Assembly (NCBI GenBank): GCA_947505565.1
Contig: CANNLB010000096.1
Coordinates: 1-7,599, forward strand
Direction of reading: 5' to 3'
Length of the DNA stretch: 7,599 bases
From: Acidobacteriota bacterium
GTDB taxonomy: Bacteria > Acidobacteriota > Terriglobia > Bryobacterales > Bryobacteraceae
Shown: piece by piece, positions 6,595-7,599 of the stretch
Layout of the letters: each line of letters opens with the position of its first letter
Numbering within the stretch: position 1 is the first letter of the stretch
Made by a program: the position numbers and the translations under genes
Notes under the pieces: model-generated
What the model was told of the DNA's origin: nothing
The model's input: only the letters and a program-made list of their open reading frames with translations
The model's database searches: none

Positions 6595-7433
6595 ATTTCA
6601 AAGCAGAGCTAGTGGCCTGTTTCGGCCAACCCGTGGCAGAGAATCCGACTGGGGTGATGCAGGAAGCGGCATTTGCGGCGGCGGGGCTCAAGTGGCGGTA
6701 TCTGACGATTGAGGTAAGCCCGGAGGGCTTAGGCGACGCCGTACGTGGGGCCCGGGCGATGGGGTGGCAGGGGTTCAACTGCACGATTCCGCATAAAGTC
6801 GCGGTGATACCGTTCCTGGATGAGTTATCGCGGGAGGCACGGATCATCGGTGCGGTGAATACGGTGCGGCGCGAAGGAAATCGGCTGATCGGGGAGAACA
6901 CGGACGGACGGGGGTTTATGCGCGGTCTGCGGCAGGACGCCGGCATGGACCCAAAAGGTAAGCGGGTGGCCCTGCTCGGGGCCGGGGGTGCGGCGAGGGC
7001 GATTGCGACGGAGTTGCTGCTGGCCGGGGTGGAGGATCTCGTGGTGGTCAACCGGTCGAGCGAGCGGGCGGCACCGATGGTGAACGATTTGAAGCCGCAC
7101 GGGCCGATTCGGTTTGTCCCGTGGCGAGTGTCGTACGAGGTGTCTCCGGAGACGGATTTACTCGTGAACGCGACGTCGCTGGGGCTGTATCCGAACGTGG
7201 ACTGGATGCCGGATGTCGACCTGAGCCGGGCCCGTTGTCTGGTGGCCGACGCCGTGTTTAATCCGCCGGTGACGAAGTTTTTAGCGGCGGCGCAGGCTCG
7301 GGGGCTGCGGACGCTGGATGGATTGACGATGCTCGTGTATCAGGGTGTGATTGGATTTGAGATGTGGACCGGGGCAAAACCGGACGAAGCGGTGATGAAG
7401 CAAACGCTGCTGGCAGCAATGGTAAAATCATAA
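6591..7433 (+). CDS. aroE: Shikimate dehydrogenase (divergent AENPT-type)
   Basis: Shikimate 5-dehydrogenase reduces 3-dehydroshikimate to shikimate with NADPH, in the chorismate pathway, in the cytoplasm. The 280-residue length fits AroE. Seen in the sequence: NCTIPHK with catalytic Lys69, AVNTV (88-92), ENTDGRGF with catalytic Asp105, the Rossmann loop LGAGGAAR (129-136), NRSSERA (154-160, the Arg/Ser type typical of NADP preference), NATSLG (193-198) and TMLVYQG (246-252) with a conserved-position Gln251. The N-terminal substrate motif is unusual: where AroE normally has 'GxPIxHSxSPxxH', this has GQPVAENPTGVMQ (12-24), so the two shikimate-binding Ser become Asn and Thr. This may mark a separate AroE subgroup; quinate/shikimate dehydrogenases are another reading. 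The ATG overlaps the upstream stop, and the next gene starts 4 nt after this one ends. The signal peptide seen in its neighbours is absent, as expected for a cytoplasmic enzyme. Confidence 0.85.
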   Translation: MNFKAELVACFGQPVAENPTGVMQEAAFAAAGLKWRYLTIEVSPEGLGDAVRGARAMGWQGFNCTIPHKVAVIPFLDELSREARIIGAVNTVRREGNRLIGENTDGRGFMRGLRQDAGMDPKGKRVALLGAGGAARAIATELLLAGVEDLVVVNRSSERAAPMVNDLKPHGPIRFVPWRVSYEVSPETDLLVNATSLGLYPNVDWMPDVDLSRARCLVADAVFNPPVTKFLAAAQARGLRTLDGLTMLVYQGVIGFEMWTGAKPDEAVMKQTLLAAMVKS

Positions 7434-7437
7434 AGCA

Positions 7438-7599
7438 ATGGATTCGCGACGTAATTTTATCAGCAAGGTAGCGACCGGGCTAGCGAGCGGGGTTTCCGTA
7501 CTCGGAGCCAACGACCGGGTTCGGGTGGGTATCATCGGGGCCGGGGCTCGCGGAATGGAGATCGTCCACGCCGCGATGGCGGCGCCAAACGTCGAGATG
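7438..7599 (+). CDS. Gfo/Idh/MocA-family oxidoreductase, Tat-exported (partial, 3' cut by window)
   Basis: The first 54 codons of a gene are present, open to the window edge. It starts at ATG 7438, 4 nt after the aroE stop. Residues 3-8 (SRRNFI) fit the twin-arginine export motif S-R-R-x-F-(L/I), followed by a weakly hydrophobic stretch (VATGLASGVSVLGA). The mature part opens with VRVGIIGAGARGMEIV, a GxGxxG Rossmann loop typical of Gfo/Idh/MocA NAD(P)-dependent sugar oxidoreductases. Tat-exported members are frequent in Acidobacteriota and Planctomycetes and usually bind their cofactor before export. Only the nucleotide-binding start is visible, so the substrate cannot be judged; other Rossmann oxidoreductases remain possible but less likely. 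Confidence 0.75.
   Translation, partial: MDSRRNFISKVATGLASGVSVLGANDRVRVGIIGAGARGMEIVHAAMAAPNVEM

Noticed and set aside
7434..7437. Gap between aroE and the oxidoreductase as a terminator or promoter site
   Set aside because: Four bases are too few for either, and no hairpin overlaps the end of aroE; continued transcription is more likely.
1..7599. CRISPR array, tRNA, rRNA, riboswitch or strong terminator
   Set aside because: I saw no repeat-spacer pattern, no tRNA cloverleaf or rRNA-like stretch, and no GC stem followed by a T run on either strand.

Overview
The window looks like chromosomal DNA of a high-GC bacterium, most likely an Acidobacteriota of the Bryobacter/Solibacter type. This assignment is inference. 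It rests on a run of secreted proteins whose signal peptides end in Ala-Gln, a secreted protein at 5530-6594 of a type I associate with that group, an AroE of the divergent 'AENPT' type, and a Tat-exported Gfo/Idh/MocA oxidoreductase. No rRNA, tRNA, CRISPR array or phage module is visible.

Layout. (1) Positions 1 to about 239 hold the decayed 3' end of an ISAs1-type transposase on the plus strand, with two compensating frameshifts. It abuts the 3' end of a minus-strand gene. (2) From about 240 to 1538 (minus) lies a broken gene for a secreted beta-propeller protein with Ig-like repeats. The part before the first stop is open (786-1538). The same frame continues past an amber codon at 786-788 and then meets three more stops at 411-443 before running into the IS remnant. 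(3) Positions 1543-2994 (minus) encode a secreted alpha/beta-hydrolase esterase, and 2991-3707 (minus) a membrane-anchored HEAT-repeat-like protein. These three minus-strand genes are tightly packed (4-nt overlap, then a 4-nt gap) and probably form one transcription unit.

(4) From 3750 a plus-strand unit runs to the window end: a DUF3108 protein (3750-4466), a GDSL/SGNH hydrolase (4463-5533), a conserved secreted protein of unknown function (5530-6594), shikimate dehydrogenase aroE (6591-7433) and the start of a Gfo/Idh/MocA oxidoreductase (7438 to the edge). Three successive junctions are 4-nt start/stop overlaps (ATGA or GTGA) and the fourth is a 4-nt gap, so the unit is probably translationally coupled. 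Only 42 bp separate the two divergent units (3708-3749).

How they work together: apart from cytoplasmic AroE, every protein carries an export signal or membrane anchor, so most of the region concerns the cell envelope or periplasm. AroE, which makes shikimate for aromatic amino acids, seems to share the transcript without an obvious functional link. I do not see a convincing undescribed defence, mobile or biosynthetic system. The points most worth a second look are the frame-preserved pseudogene ended by an IS remnant, the AroE lacking the usual Ser-x-Ser shikimate-binding motif, the uncharacterised 5530-6594 protein, and the Gln that follows the predicted cleavage site in four signal peptides.
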